Shown: positions 7,345 to 18,015, counted from the stretch's first letter. The stretch is 41,986 nt of DNA from Lachnospiraceae bacterium (GCA_017460885.1 JAFUAB010000011.1:1-41986); one strand, 5' to 3'. A program made the numbers and translations. The notes: a model not told the origin generated them from the letters alone.

Positions 7345-9392
7345 GCTCTTCTACCTCCTCTGACGATCTTCGACTCGGGAAGCTCCCTGAGCATTACTCT
7401 TTCAAAATCCGTGGTGTTGATAGGCTTGGCTATGAATCCGTCAAAGCCCTCCCTTATGAACATTTCCCTGGCTCCTGACACGGCATTGGCTGTCAGTGCA
7501 ATGATAATGATCTCCTTATCAAGCTCCTCAGCCGCCTTTCTAATCTGCTTCATGGCTTCCACTCCGTCCATTTCCGGCATCATGTGATCCATATATATCA
7601 CATCATAATCATTGTGCAGGAATTTCTGTATCGACTCCTTTCCGCTGGAGGCTGTGTCGATGATCATCTCATAGCCGTTAAAAAGTGAAGTGGCCACTAC
7701 CAGGTTCATGGGTTCGTCATCCACAACCAGTGCCTTTACATTCCTGAAAACGGGCTTGATGTGGCTTTCCACTCCGTCCAGATCCTTTGCGTTGCGTCCC
7801 TCGTTAAGGATCTTGATCGCAGGATAAGCATACAGGGGTTTCGGCATGATTATCGCCTCACTTCCCTGATTAAGCTTAAATCCATCTCCCGAGGAAACCA
7901 CTACGATTATGCCCTCTTTGGCAAGTGCTTCAAAATACCCCCTGTTCTCCTCATATTCCTCCTGTCCCATAAAGATATAGCTGACTTCCAGCTTTTCCTT
8001 CAGACGTTCGACCTCGTATACCGTCTCCGCCGAATAAAGCGGTACGTGTATGCCGGCTGCAAGCGAAGAAGCCATGCCCCTGTAGAAATCACGGAGCTGG
8101 GGAACAACATATTTGTCAGGTCTGACATGGAAAAGCACGGCACCCTCGAATTCCCTGTTAAGAGACAGGCACGGTGTGGGATCCACCACTTTCTGTGGAA
8201 TGGTGATCCTTACCGTGGTACCCAGTCCTTTTTCGCTTTCTATCTTGACGAAACCACCCATGGCATGTACAAAGCCATGTACGATATTCATTCCCAGACC
8301 TATGCCGCCGGAGCTGCGATTACGTTTCTTGTTGGCCTGATAAAGACCTTCCGCAAGAGATCTGATGGCGCTCCGATCCATTCCGATTCCTGTATCGGTG
8401 ATCTCGATACACAGGTTCACACCATAGTCCTTATCCTCGGCGAACATCCTGACATATATACCGCCGCGTTTGGTAAACTTCACCGCATTTTCCAGCAGAT
8501 GTCTGAAAAGCTTATGGAGTTTTTTGATATCTCCGTACATTTTGGTCGGGACTCTCGGATCCAGATCCACAACAAGCTCCAGCTTGTCATGATCATCATT
8601 AAGCTTATAGCTGTTTACAACATCATTGATCAGAGACGTACTCATATAGTTCTCTTCCTCAAGCAGAACCTTATGTCTCTTGCATTCCGTGTAATCCTGT
8701 ATATCCTCGATCTGATAAGCAAGTCTGATGCCTGCCCTTTTGATCGCTTCGGCTTCACTGCCTACCTCCCGCTTGATGAGCAGATCGGACATACCGTTCA
8801 CAACATTTACGGGAGTTCTGAGTTCATGGGAGATGTTAGACAGGAAATCCTCCATGTCCGCGTCATTGGATTCCAGACGTTCGTCCTTGAGTCTGTCCTC
8901 TTCGCGTTTATCAAGATTATCACCTATATTTCTTCTGCTGATGAAATACACAAGAAAAATTATGACTGTATGAAGGAGAAGTCGTGAAACAGTGATCCGG
9001 TCATGATCTATCCCCATATTTCCGGAAAGATTCATAAAATGATATATGATGATCACGAAATACTCTGCCAGAAGAACATTGATCATATACATCATCTCGA
9101 AAACCGAAAAGGTGAGCATGACCAGAACTATAGCTATCGAGGCATCAAAGAGCATGGTCTCGTGGATGCTCATATAGAATATCAGCAGAACGGCAACAAA
9201 AAAATAATATGCCACACGTATCTCATACTTAAAATCCTCGATCAGATGCACCGCCCAGATGGAAAAAACCTCGCATAATATAACGATGGGAACCCAGGGT
9301 TCCCATTTCAGCAGAAAATTAATCGCGATCAGTCCTAAAGATGCAACAGTGACCATAAAAACTATATAACGTTCATTGCTTTTTATATTCAT
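7341..9392 (-). CDS. Hybrid sensor histidine kinase with pseudo-receiver and receiver
   Basis: A 683-residue protein; the start at 9392 is preferred because AGGAAGG lies upstream, whereas the more distal ATG at 9419 lacks a clear site. About five or six transmembrane helices fill residues 10-155. HisKA contains the phospho-His189 in SNISHELRTPVNVV. The ATPase domain shows LLENAVKFTKRGG, DTGIGMD and GGIGLGMNIVHG. After it comes a receiver-shaped region (about 415-535) without the phospho-acceptor Asp, then a canonical receiver (about 552-670; Asp602 in YMDHMMPEMDG, Lys656). It should autophosphorylate and pass phosphate to its own receiver. It has no HPt domain, so onward transfer needs the free HPt protein or that of the neighbouring kinase. 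The 3' end overlaps the next kinase gene by 4 bp. Confidence 0.9.
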   Translation of the reverse strand: MNIKSNERYIVFMVTVASLGLIAINFLLKWEPWVPIVILCEVFSIWAVHLIEDFKYEIRVAYYFFVAVLLIFYMSIHETMLFDASIAIVLVMLTFSVFEMMYMINVLLAEYFVIIIYHFMNLSGNMGIDHDRITVSRLLLHTVIIFLVYFISRRNIGDNLDKREEDRLKDERLESNDADMEDFLSNISHELRTPVNVVNGMSDLLIKREVGSEAEAIKRAGIRLAYQIEDIQDYTECKRHKVLLEEENYMSTSLINDVVNSYKLNDDHDKLELVVDLDPRVPTKMYGDIKKLHKLFRHLLENAVKFTKRGGIYVRMFAEDKDYGVNLCIEITDTGIGMDRSAIRSLAEGLYQANKKRNRSSGGIGLGMNIVHGFVHAMGGFVKIESEKGLGTTVRITIPQKVVDPTPCLSLNREFEGAVLFHVRPDKYVVPQLRDFYRGMASSLAAGIHVPLYSAETVYEVERLKEKLEVSYIFMGQEEYEENRGYFEALAKEGIIVVVSSGDGFKLNQGSEAIIMPKPLYAYPAIKILNEGRNAKDLDGVESHIKPVFRNVKALVVDDEPMNLVVATSLFNGYEMIIDTASSGKESIQKFLHNDYDVIYMDHMMPEMDGVEAMKQIRKAAEELDKEIIIIALTANAVSGAREMFIREGFDGFIAKPINTTDFERVMLRELPESKIVRGGRRA

Positions 9393-9457
9393 TTCTCCGT
9401 ATTCCTTCCTGAATAACATGTATCAGGGCCGGTATACACCGTTTTGCCCGATACGCT

Positions 9458-10231
9458 TCAGTGAGTTTTGAAAAAATTGCTGAGCCAGACTAAAAGCTCC
9501 TCCTTTGGAGTGGTCTTAAGAAAATATCCCTGAGGTTTAAAAGCAAGGACCTTTGAAATACTCTCCTTATCTCCGATACCGGTCAGAAATACAACCGGGA
9601 TATTCATGGTATGCGCATCCGCTCTCAGCATTTCCAGGACCTTGGGCCCGCTCAGGACAGGCATCTCATAATCAAGCAGGATCAGATCCGCATGTTCGGT
9701 CGCCAGAAAGCTTACCGCCTCCATTCCTGATGTAACATTCTGTACATTATATCTGACGCTGAGCCATTCGGCTATGATAGACCCGTACATCGGATCGTCA
9801 TCAACTATCAGAATGCTTTTTCTCGAAGCGGTAACAGCCTTAACCTCGATCACCTCTTCTATGATGCCGTCAATGTAATCGACAAAGGCTTCCATGTCCA
9901 GAGGCCGCGAAAACCAGGCCTTTACAGACTGTGTAATGATCGTCTTTCTCAATTCCTCCTGCTCGCCTTTTTCGCCTATGACAAGTATCGGTATCTTCTT
10001 CTCTGTCGCAACGGAGTCCACATGGGCGATCGTTCGGGCGATCGGTGCAACCTCACCGTTCAGATAAATGACAAATATGTCTACCGTGGTCGCATATACC
10101 GTAAGCTTATCACTGTCCGTACCCGCAAAGAACGTATCATAACCGGATCCCTGCAGCTTTCTCTCGATCCCCTTGATTATGACACCCTCGCTGGGACTTA
10201 CTACTACGATATTGCCTTTCCTTTCACTCAT
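9458..10231 (-). CDS. Tandem pseudo-receiver/receiver protein
   Basis: A 257-residue soluble protein with two receiver folds. The first (about 5-125) lacks the phospho-acceptor: its third strand reads VDIFVIYLNGEV with no Asp at the usual place. The second (about 138-255) is complete, with acidic Asp144-146 in ILIVDDDP, phospho-Asp187 in LILLDYEMPVLSG, Thr217 in VFLTG and Lys239 in GYFLKT. There is no output domain, so it probably works by protein contact or as a phosphate shuttle or sink in the relay. Its start codon overlaps the stop of the HPt gene (ATGA), which couples the two in translation. A gap of 65 bp follows before the hybrid kinase. Confidence 0.87.
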   Translation of the reverse strand: MSERKGNIVVVSPSEGVIIKGIERKLQGSGYDTFFAGTDSDKLTVYATTVDIFVIYLNGEVAPIARTIAHVDSVATEKKIPILVIGEKGEQEELRKTIITQSVKAWFSRPLDMEAFVDYIDGIIEEVIEVKAVTASRKSILIVDDDPMYGSIIAEWLSVRYNVQNVTSGMEAVSFLATEHADLILLDYEMPVLSGPKVLEMLRADAHTMNIPVVFLTGIGDKESISKVLAFKPQGYFLKTTPKEELLVWLSNFFKTH

Positions 10232-10938
10232 TTATAATCTCCGTCCTTTCTATATGTCTCTATTCTGTCTGGCCTGTTTTTGCTGATCAGCTCAGCAATC
10301 CTCTCATATTCGAAGCTGTCGCATGCCTCCTTCAATTCATCGTACAGATCCCTTTCACTATCGGGGATTGAATAATCCTCAAGTTCCGTGAATACATCCT
10401 CCAGGGCATCTATGTCCATGTCCTGTGCCGCGTTATACAGCTCGGTGTAGGCTTCCGAAAGCACAAAGGAATCTATCACCGGCCTCTCCTCAGATTCGAG
10501 GATATCCGAGCCCTGTGAAGCGCTAAAGCCCTTCATTACTTCGGACAGCTCCGCGGCGAGCTTCCTGACATCCGAGGTAAATGTCGCATGATTCTCGAAA
10601 ATATAAGCTGCATCACGGGATTTTCCGGCATTTTCCAGCTTCTGCGCATTCTCGCCGGACTCTATGGCGCCTATGATCCTCAGCGTGCTCTTAAGTGCAT
10701 GTACCTTGATAGTATAGTCCTCCAGATCGTTATTGTCGATAAACGAATCCAGATCCGTACATATATGCGGGGCTGAATCACAGAAAATCCCCAGTGCTGA
10801 CAGATAACTGTCGATCGAACCGCTGTTTTCCACTCCGGAATCAGCATCCACTCTTTCTATTTTACGAAGTGCGCTGAGTCTGATGTCTGCCGGCTTACCC
10901 TCGCCGCTTATATTAAATTCAAATTCTGTATTTTTCAC
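10228..10938 (-). CDS. HPt phosphotransfer protein with helical C-terminal extension
   Basis: A 236-residue protein. An HPt four-helix domain occupies about residues 40-145, with the phospho-acceptor His80 in IKVHALKSTLRIIGA. The second half (about 165-230) is a helical module starting near ERPVIDSF. The same module follows the HPt domain of the DegV-containing kinase (its residues 1076-1144, RPKADDF), with the shared pattern LE..EL..Y..P. HPt proteins carry phosphate between receiver domains, so this one can link the two hybrid kinases to the REC-GGDEF protein and the pseudo-REC/REC protein. The gene overlaps both neighbours by 4 bp (ATGA), placing it at the centre of the operon. Confidence 0.9.
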   Translation of the reverse strand: MKNTEFEFNISGEGKPADIRLSALRKIERVDADSGVENSGSIDSYLSALGIFCDSAPHICTDLDSFIDNNDLEDYTIKVHALKSTLRIIGAIESGENAQKLENAGKSRDAAYIFENHATFTSDVRKLAAELSEVMKGFSASQGSDILESEERPVIDSFVLSEAYTELYNAAQDMDIDALEDVFTELEDYSIPDSERDLYDELKEACDSFEYERIAELISKNRPDRIETYRKDGDYK

Positions 10939-12272
10939 GATAGGCTTCTCGTCACGTGGTCAATCTCAAACCACGAGGAATACATATTCTGCTTCCAGAG
11001 AAAACTGATGTCGTCAATTATCCGATCTGATTCGATGACTGAAACGTCCGGCATCAACACATAGTATAAATTTGATCTCACATAAACCACGTCCGTACTG
11101 CGCAGCCTGTCTTCCAGGATATCCCTGAACATGTCCTCAGCCTTTTCAAGGAGATCGGGATCTGCTTCTATGGGACCGATCTTGTCCAGTTCGCAACGTA
11201 CCAGAGCCGACTCCATGTCGTTTGCGTCGGAAGCCCTGCGTACATGTCTCATAATAGCCGTCATATCATCCCTGGATACAAACATGGGCGCATTGGTTCT
11301 GCCCCTTTCCTCCATGAGCTGGATCATTCTGTTTAGTTCCGCTTCTGGATCTCCGGTGGAGCCGGTAACGGACATCCGTGGATCGTAAACCGCTGACCCG
11401 TGCTTGCCGTTCTGCTTGACATTATAGAGCGCAAGGTCTGACCGCTTGTAGAGCTGTTGAAATTCAGTTCCATGTGACGGTACAAAGACTGCTCCGACGG
11501 ATGCCCCGAGAGGAATTCCGTGTTCCTCGCCCATAAGCATGACCGCCAGAGCAGAAAGGTCTGCGTTGATCCTCTCCTGTAGCGAGATCATCGCATCTTC
11601 TTCGACCATCCCCACGTAGAAGCCCATGAACTCATCTCCGCCTATCCTGCTCAGCTCATCACTGCTCCTGGAATTCTTCCTCAGGATGTCAGCAAATCCC
11701 GCCAGTACCCTGTCCCCACAGTCATGTCCGTACAGATCATTGACAAGCTTGAAGCTGTCAAGATCGATCATCAGCAGGGCACCTGTAAGCGTCCGGCACA
11801 TTTCGGTCATCCTCTGCTCACCGCCGATCTTGTTCAACAGACCTGTCAGCCGGTCGGTATTAGCCTCTGTCATGAGGTTTTCCATTACCCTGGAATTGTT
11901 GATGGTATTATGGATACGCTGAAGCAGCACCTCCTTATTGGCAGGCTTGTGCAGAAAATCGGCCGCTCCTTCCTTCAGTCCCCTCTTCTCAACGTCCGCA
12001 TCGGCTTCACCGGTAAGAAATATCACGGGAGTGGGATTTGTGCCGTCTTTCTTTTCAATATCCCTCAGCTGTCTGTATGTTTCGAAGCCGTCCATCTCAG
12101 GCATAAGCACGTCAAGCAGAATAAGATCCGGCGAATGCTTCTGTACAAAGGTCAGAAGCTCTCTTCCCGACCTCAGCACGCTGACCTTCATCATCTGATC
12201 CTTCAGGGTAGACCTTATAAGCTTTAAGCTGGTAACATCATCATCTACCACAACTATCCAATAGTTATCCAT
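10935..12272 (-). CDS. Response regulator with GGDEF diguanylate cyclase domain
   Basis: A 445-residue protein (start at 12272, ATG after a GGAG 11 bases upstream; an earlier ATG at 12314 is possible but adds an unlikely hydrophobic tail). The receiver domain (about 4-125) has IVVVDDDV, phospho-Asp54 in LILLDVLMPEMDG, and a Thr and Lys at expected places. The GGDEF domain (about 140-300) begins DRLTGLLNK, has DLDSFKLVNDLYGHDCGD and the active site RIGGDEF (211-215). An RxxD inhibitory site lies five residues before it. It should make c-di-GMP when phosphorylated and be inhibited by its product. About 130 further residues look like a second, degenerate GGDEF-like fold (DVVYVRSNLYYVLMP). It is the likely output of the phosphorelay encoded downstream. 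Confidence 0.92.
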   Translation of the reverse strand: MDNYWIVVVDDDVTSLKLIRSTLKDQMMKVSVLRSGRELLTFVQKHSPDLILLDVLMPEMDGFETYRQLRDIEKKDGTNPTPVIFLTGEADADVEKRGLKEGAADFLHKPANKEVLLQRIHNTINNSRVMENLMTEANTDRLTGLLNKIGGEQRMTEMCRTLTGALLMIDLDSFKLVNDLYGHDCGDRVLAGFADILRKNSRSSDELSRIGGDEFMGFYVGMVEEDAMISLQERINADLSALAVMLMGEEHGIPLGASVGAVFVPSHGTEFQQLYKRSDLALYNVKQNGKHGSAVYDPRMSVTGSTGDPEAELNRMIQLMEERGRTNAPMFVSRDDMTAIMRHVRRASDANDMESALVRCELDKIGPIEADPDLLEKAEDMFRDILEDRLRSTDVVYVRSNLYYVLMPDVSVIESDRIIDDISFLWKQNMYSSWFEIDHVTRSLS

Positions 12273-12364
12273 AGGATAAAAAACTCCGTTTACAAAAAAA
12301 AGGGATAAAAACAAGAGGTTGAAACCAAGGAATGACTGACTGAGATCCCGAAATTACAGACTGA

Positions 12365-12766
12365 TCAAAATTTACCCGGATAATCCGTTCCGGTATCGTT
12401 CTTATATGCGGCCAGAAATGTAGCAGGATCCTGTTCCATATCCAGCATGGTTACAAAAGCGGTAAGAAGCATACGGTCCGGATTGTCACGTTCCGCACGT
12501 CCCATATCCATCCCGGCCTTAAAGTGATCGATCTGCCATACCATTATATCCACGATGCTGACTCTCTGTATCTTGTATCTGCATGCAAAATCCTGATGCA
12601 TCATATAAAACAGGTACTCGGAATACACGCCCTCGGACCAGGTGAGTCTGGTCCAGAAAGCCTCGGCATATTCCTCGGTCTCGCCGGCACATTTGCACAA
12701 TGCCAGTGCCCAGGTATGAGCGGCTTCTTCTATCTGTTTGTTGTATGATTCATTATCCATATCCAT
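12365..12766 (-). CDS. Hypothetical protein
   Basis: A 133-residue, acidic, helix-rich soluble protein with several Trp and Cys residues (HTWALALCKCAGE, AFWTRLTWSEG, IVDIMVWQIDHFKAG). No family recognised. Two ATG codons lie two codons apart at the start; neither has a strong ribosome site, so the exact start is uncertain. It lies 92 bp before the REC-GGDEF gene on the same strand and may be the first gene of that operon. Its role is unknown. Confidence 0.6.
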   Translation of the reverse strand: MDMDNESYNKQIEEAAHTWALALCKCAGETEEYAEAFWTRLTWSEGVYSEYLFYMMHQDFACRYKIQRVSIVDIMVWQIDHFKAGMDMGRAERDNPDRMLLTAFVTMLDMEQDPATFLAAYKNDTGTDYPGKF

Positions 12767-12877
12767 ATTACCGGGGAGGATTCTCTGTATCTTGTTATGT
12801 AAATCATAAGGGTATTGCCGGGTACGCTTCCCTGCATTATGTTATGTAACCTGCATACTTCGAAGCATTGAAGCGCT

Positions 12878-13261
12878 CTATTCCTCGTCATTCTCTTCGG
12901 GCGCTCCGGCCTGCTTCAGCAGCTCGTCGGGAGTGATCCGGTATACATATGCGATCTCTCCCACTTCCAGCGCATCAGGTTTATAATCAGGATCCCCCGC
13001 ATAGGCCGTCTTAATGCTTTCAAACTTCTTTACCGCTTCGGCTTCACTTATAACATCCCGAAGCTCTACCTCATGATCCTCCACCGGGATATATGCCACG
13101 CGGGATCTGTCATAATATGATCTAAGCACATAATACGGGATCGGTGTACTCTTATCCGCCGCAAGCTTAGTCACGTCCGAAACCACGCACAAACCCATGG
13201 TCGAACTGTAAATGATATCTTTTTTTTCAAATACTTTTATCATTTCCGAACTGTCACTCAT
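12878..13261 (-). CDS. CarD-like RNA polymerase-binding protein (RID only)
   Basis: A 127-residue protein. Residues about 8-70 (VFEKKDIIYSSTMGLCVVSDV ... YYVLRSYYDRSRVAYIPVEDHEV) match the small beta-barrel domain shared by CarD/CdnL and the transcription-repair factor TRCF, which binds the RNA polymerase beta subunit. Known CarD proteins carry a helical DNA-binding domain of about 80-90 residues after it. Here only about 55 acidic residues follow, ending PEENDEE, so that part is short or lost. It could still bind polymerase. The start is uncertain: no clear ribosome site precedes the ATG at 13261, and the ATG at 13243 (MIKVFEKKD) aligns better with family N-termini. It lies downstream of groEL, beyond its terminator. 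Confidence 0.72.
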   Translation of the reverse strand: MSDSSEMIKVFEKKDIIYSSTMGLCVVSDVTKLAADKSTPIPYYVLRSYYDRSRVAYIPVEDHEVELRDVISEAEAVKKFESIKTAYAGDPDYKPDALEVGEIAYVYRITPDELLKQAGAPEENDEE

Positions 13262-13333
13262 AGGCTATATTTTATCAAAAAAAATGCATAAAATAAATAC
13301 GGAACTGAACCAATTGTTTTTGGGAAGAATTGC

Positions 13334-13362
13334 AAAAGCACCGGCTCATCGCCGGTGCTTTT
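13334..13362 (-). terminator. Terminator of groES-groEL
   Basis: An 11-bp stem, AAAAGCACCGG pairing with CCGGTGCTTTT, with a 7-base loop, lies 42 bp past the groEL stop codon. A T-run ends the stem on either strand, so it can also stop plus-strand transcription. Confidence 0.85.
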
Positions 13363-13403
13363 ATCGTGCATTTTAAAGTAAAGCTTTCTGATGAAGCCTC
13401 TCT

Positions 13404-15333
<1,930 letters not shown>

Positions 15334-15422
15334 ATCTAATGCCTCCTTATATAATAAAAATGATTACTAAATGAAAGTATCAACCCGCTGCAGTGTATCT
15401 GCATACCTTTCGGCCATGCTTG

Positions 15423-15449
15423 TTAGCACTCTATCGGGTTGATTGCTAA
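15423..15449 (-). promoter_or_regulatory. CIRCE operator (HrcA site)
   Basis: TTAGCACTC - 9 bases - GATTGCTAA, one mismatch from the CIRCE consensus TTAGCACTC-N9-GAGTGCTAA. It lies just downstream of the groES -10 box, the usual place for HrcA repression of groESL. Confidence 0.93.
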
Positions 15450-15460
15450 CAACAAAATGT

Positions 15461-15466
15461 ATTATA
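15461..15466 (-). promoter_or_regulatory. groES -10 box
   Basis: A perfect TATAAT on the minus strand, 11 bp upstream of the CIRCE element. The -35 at the right spacing (TGGAAA) is poor, so the promoter is called mainly from the -10 and the operator. Confidence 0.65.
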
Positions 15467-15614
15467 CACTCCTCAATTTGTAATTTCCACCACTTTATAT
15501 TTTTTTTACAAAATTTATGTTTCCGTATAAATTGTGATCAGATCGGGCTCTTTTCTAACCCGGATTCCGACCTTAATACCATAAATTCGTTAACTACAAA
15601 TCTCTGTTATGTGA

Positions 15615-15665
15615 TATGATATTTAAGGTTCTACGGTAAAGATGGTGATCAATCGTTTTACCGTA
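15615..15665 (+). promoter_or_regulatory. glmM -10 box and inverted repeat
   Basis: TATGAT at 15615-15620 is a likely -10; no good -35 is seen. Shortly downstream a 9-bp inverted repeat, TACGGTAAA (15632-15640) and TTTACCGTA (15657-15665), spans 34 bp where the transcript start would be. It may be a regulator site or a hairpin in the leader. Confidence 0.5.
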
Positions 15666-15699
15666 ATCATATATCCATCAGAAGAAACGGAGAAAAGCT

Positions 15700-17022
15700 A
15701 TGAAATACTTCGGAACTGACGGCTTCAGAGGCCGTGTTAATAAAGACCTGACCGTTGAACACGCCATCAAGATCGGCCAGTATGTGGGATGGTACTTTTC
15801 ACAGGAGGGAACCGCGGGACGGATCGTCATAGGTAAGGATACCCGCAGAAGCAGTTATATGCTGGAATACGCGCTTTGCGCAGGCATCACATCCTCGGGT
15901 GCCGATGCCTATATAATGCATGTCACCACCACTCCCAGCGTATCTTACATTACCAAGCGCGAAAAGTTCGACTGCGGCATCATGATCACGGCTAGTCACA
16001 ATCCCTACTATGACAACGGGATCAAGATCATTGATTCCGAGGGAAACAAAATGGGTGAAGAGCTTCTTAAGCAGATCGAGGAATACATAGACGGGATACG
16101 CACCATTCCGGTAAGTGAAGATACCGGTAAATGCATTGACTATCTTGCAGGGCGCAACTCCTATATCGGACATCTGGCTTCAATTCCGGAGCACAGCTTC
16201 CGAGGATACAGAATAGGTCTGGACTGTGCCAACGGTGCCTCATCCACCATCGCCAAAAATGTATTCACGATGCTGGGAGCCGATACATACGTGATCTCCG
16301 ATCTGCCCGACGGCAAGAACATCAACCGCGGATGCGGTTCCACTCATATAGAAGCACTTCAGAATTTCGTGGTCGGTGAAGGTCTGGATATAGGCTTCGC
16401 TTTTGACGGAGATGCCGACAGATGCATCGCCGTCAACGAAAAAGGCGAGGTTATGGACGGTGACTATATAATCTACATCATCGCAACCATGCTCAAGAGT
16501 CAGGACAAACTTACCGGAAACAAGGCCGTGATCACGGTTATGAGCAATCTCGGTCTGATCAATGCGCTGAAGGCAAACGACATAGATGTTGTGATCACAG
16601 ACGTCGGTGACAAATACGTCGCAGCAGAGATTGCTCAGAACGGCTACCGCGTAGGCGGTGAGCAGTCCGGTCACATCATTCTGTCCAAATACGCCAATAC
16701 GGGTGACGGCATATTGACTGCCATCATACTGACGGAGATACTGGTTCAGAAAAAGACTTTTGCCTCCGCTCTTCCGCTGGGCTTAAAGATCCTTCCGCAG
16801 AAGCTGGTCAATATCGCGGTTCCGGATAAGAACCGCATCATGGAAAGCCCGAAGATCAAAGAATATATAGAAGAAACAAACAAAAAGCTTGACGGCACCG
16901 GCAGACTCCTGCTCCGCAAATCAGGTACCGAGCCGCTGATACGCATCATGGCCGAGGCAGGCAGTGAAGCGGACTGCGACAGGATCATAAATGACGCCAG
17001 GGCAGTGGTCGAGAGCGTATAG
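15700..17022 (+). CDS. glmM: Phosphoglucosamine mutase
   Basis: A 440-residue enzyme, the typical length, that converts glucosamine-6-phosphate to glucosamine-1-phosphate on the way to UDP-GlcNAc and peptidoglycan. Seen are the N-terminal FGTDGFRG, the phosphoserine loop ITASHNP (Ser99), the metal-binding FDGDADR (Asp236, 238, 240), the sugar-binding GEQSGH and the phosphate-binding RKSGTEPLIRIM. The TASHNP motif and FGTDGFRG start favour GlmM over phosphomannomutase. The start ATG has GGAGAAAA upstream. It stands alone on the plus strand between divergent groES and convergent genes, with its own terminator at 17050. Confidence 0.95.
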   Translation: MKYFGTDGFRGRVNKDLTVEHAIKIGQYVGWYFSQEGTAGRIVIGKDTRRSSYMLEYALCAGITSSGADAYIMHVTTTPSVSYITKREKFDCGIMITASHNPYYDNGIKIIDSEGNKMGEELLKQIEEYIDGIRTIPVSEDTGKCIDYLAGRNSYIGHLASIPEHSFRGYRIGLDCANGASSTIAKNVFTMLGADTYVISDLPDGKNINRGCGSTHIEALQNFVVGEGLDIGFAFDGDADRCIAVNEKGEVMDGDYIIYIIATMLKSQDKLTGNKAVITVMSNLGLINALKANDIDVVITDVGDKYVAAEIAQNGYRVGGEQSGHIILSKYANTGDGILTAIILTEILVQKKTFASALPLGLKILPQKLVNIAVPDKNRIMESPKIKEYIEETNKKLDGTGRLLLRKSGTEPLIRIMAEAGSEADCDRIINDARAVVESV

Positions 17023-17049
17023 ATCCGGCACGTGTCAGTTTAATTAAAT

Positions 17050-17077
17050 GGGGACGGTTCGACCGTCCCCTTTTTTT
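17050..17077 (+). terminator. Rho-independent terminator of glmM
   Basis: GGGGACGGT / ACCGTCCCC stem with a 3-base loop, followed by seven T. It lies 28 bp after the glmM stop. The stem shares the GGGACGGTTC core seen in the 27-bp repeat family. Confidence 0.93.
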
Positions 17078-17091
17078 ATCTTATTGATCCG

Positions 17092-18015
17092 TCAGATTGA
17101 TCTGATCCTTTCTTTGTATTCGTCCGAACTCTTGATCCGAAGCTTATCCTCCAGGCACAGATATTCGGCATCCGATATCTTATCGGTAATGCTCTCTTCC
17201 ACATTCCGTTTATAGGACAGTCCGGCTGCCACGGAGGGAACGAGCTCGGGATCGCTGAAGCTTATGCATCTTTTCTTTACATCGGCTATAAACCTTTCGG
17301 GTTCGCCGTCGTCAGGCATGGGCATCAATACCACAAATATGTCTCCGTCCGTACGTCCTATGATATAATCCGGACTGGATGCGTCCCTGATGATCCCGGC
17401 GATAACCTTTATCAGTCTGTCAGAGCCCTCATCGCCATAACGGTCGTTATGAACCTTCCAGTCATTTATATTGAACTCGGCAACAGCCACCGGAGCCACC
17501 TCCGATCTGTCAAGCACGGAAACTCGCTGTTCAAAGTAAGTGGAATTATACACTCCGGTCAGAGGATCTTCCTTTTCCTGATTGCGTCTGCGTGCATCAT
17601 CGGACTTAAAGGTCTGTTCAAGCTCATCAATATAGATCGAAGACTCACGGTACCCGTATGCCTGCTCACCTATATACTGTAGGATATCCACCGTATTGTT
17701 TATAAGTTTACCTATTGCCTCCGCACGAGCCGGATCTATGGTTTCCTCTTTGATATAGAGATGCGCAATGGTCCTTCCCTGTACTCTGATCTTAAGTCCC
17801 GGCCGGTTAACCACATCTATTTCAAAATGTGAAAAGTCGCCGACCACGACCTCCTTTTCACCGTGTCTGTCGGTAAGCATAAGCTCTATGCCTGCGACAT
17901 CCGCCAAATGTCTCAGAAAATCGAATACATAGTTTGCATCATAAAGAGTGTCAAGACTGTAATGAATAATGTTATCTGCCAACCTCTGATCGAATGATAA
18001 GGTGTTATAAGCCAT
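17092..18015 (-). CDS. Degenerate GGDEF domain protein
   Basis: A 307-residue soluble protein. Residues about 1-130 form a sensor-like region without a family I can name (DRHGEKEVVVGDFSHFEID). A GGDEF fold follows from EDPLTGVYNSTYFEQ (about residue 148). Its active-site strand reads GRTDGDIFVVLMP, that is DGDIF instead of GGDEF, so the catalytic Glu is missing and it is probably not a cyclase; it may bind nucleotide or protein instead. The frame starts 4 bp after the NYN-LOTUS gene, in the operon with SigH and exonuclease III. Its 3' end converges on glmM. Confidence 0.8.
   Translation of the reverse strand: MAYNTLSFDQRLADNIIHYSLDTLYDANYVFDFLRHLADVAGIELMLTDRHGEKEVVVGDFSHFEIDVVNRPGLKIRVQGRTIAHLYIKEETIDPARAEAIGKLINNTVDILQYIGEQAYGYRESSIYIDELEQTFKSDDARRRNQEKEDPLTGVYNSTYFEQRVSVLDRSEVAPVAVAEFNINDWKVHNDRYGDEGSDRLIKVIAGIIRDASSPDYIIGRTDGDIFVVLMPMPDDGEPERFIADVKKRCISFSDPELVPSVAAGLSYKRNVEESITDKISDAEYLCLEDKLRIKSSDEYKERIRSI

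Larger units (their letters stand above)
15334..15699. other. Divergent promoter region of groES and glmM, 366 bp
   Basis: No gene fits here. It contains the groES leader, the CIRCE operator and groES -10 box on the minus strand, and the glmM promoter with an inverted repeat on the plus strand, all listed separately. Confidence 0.8.
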
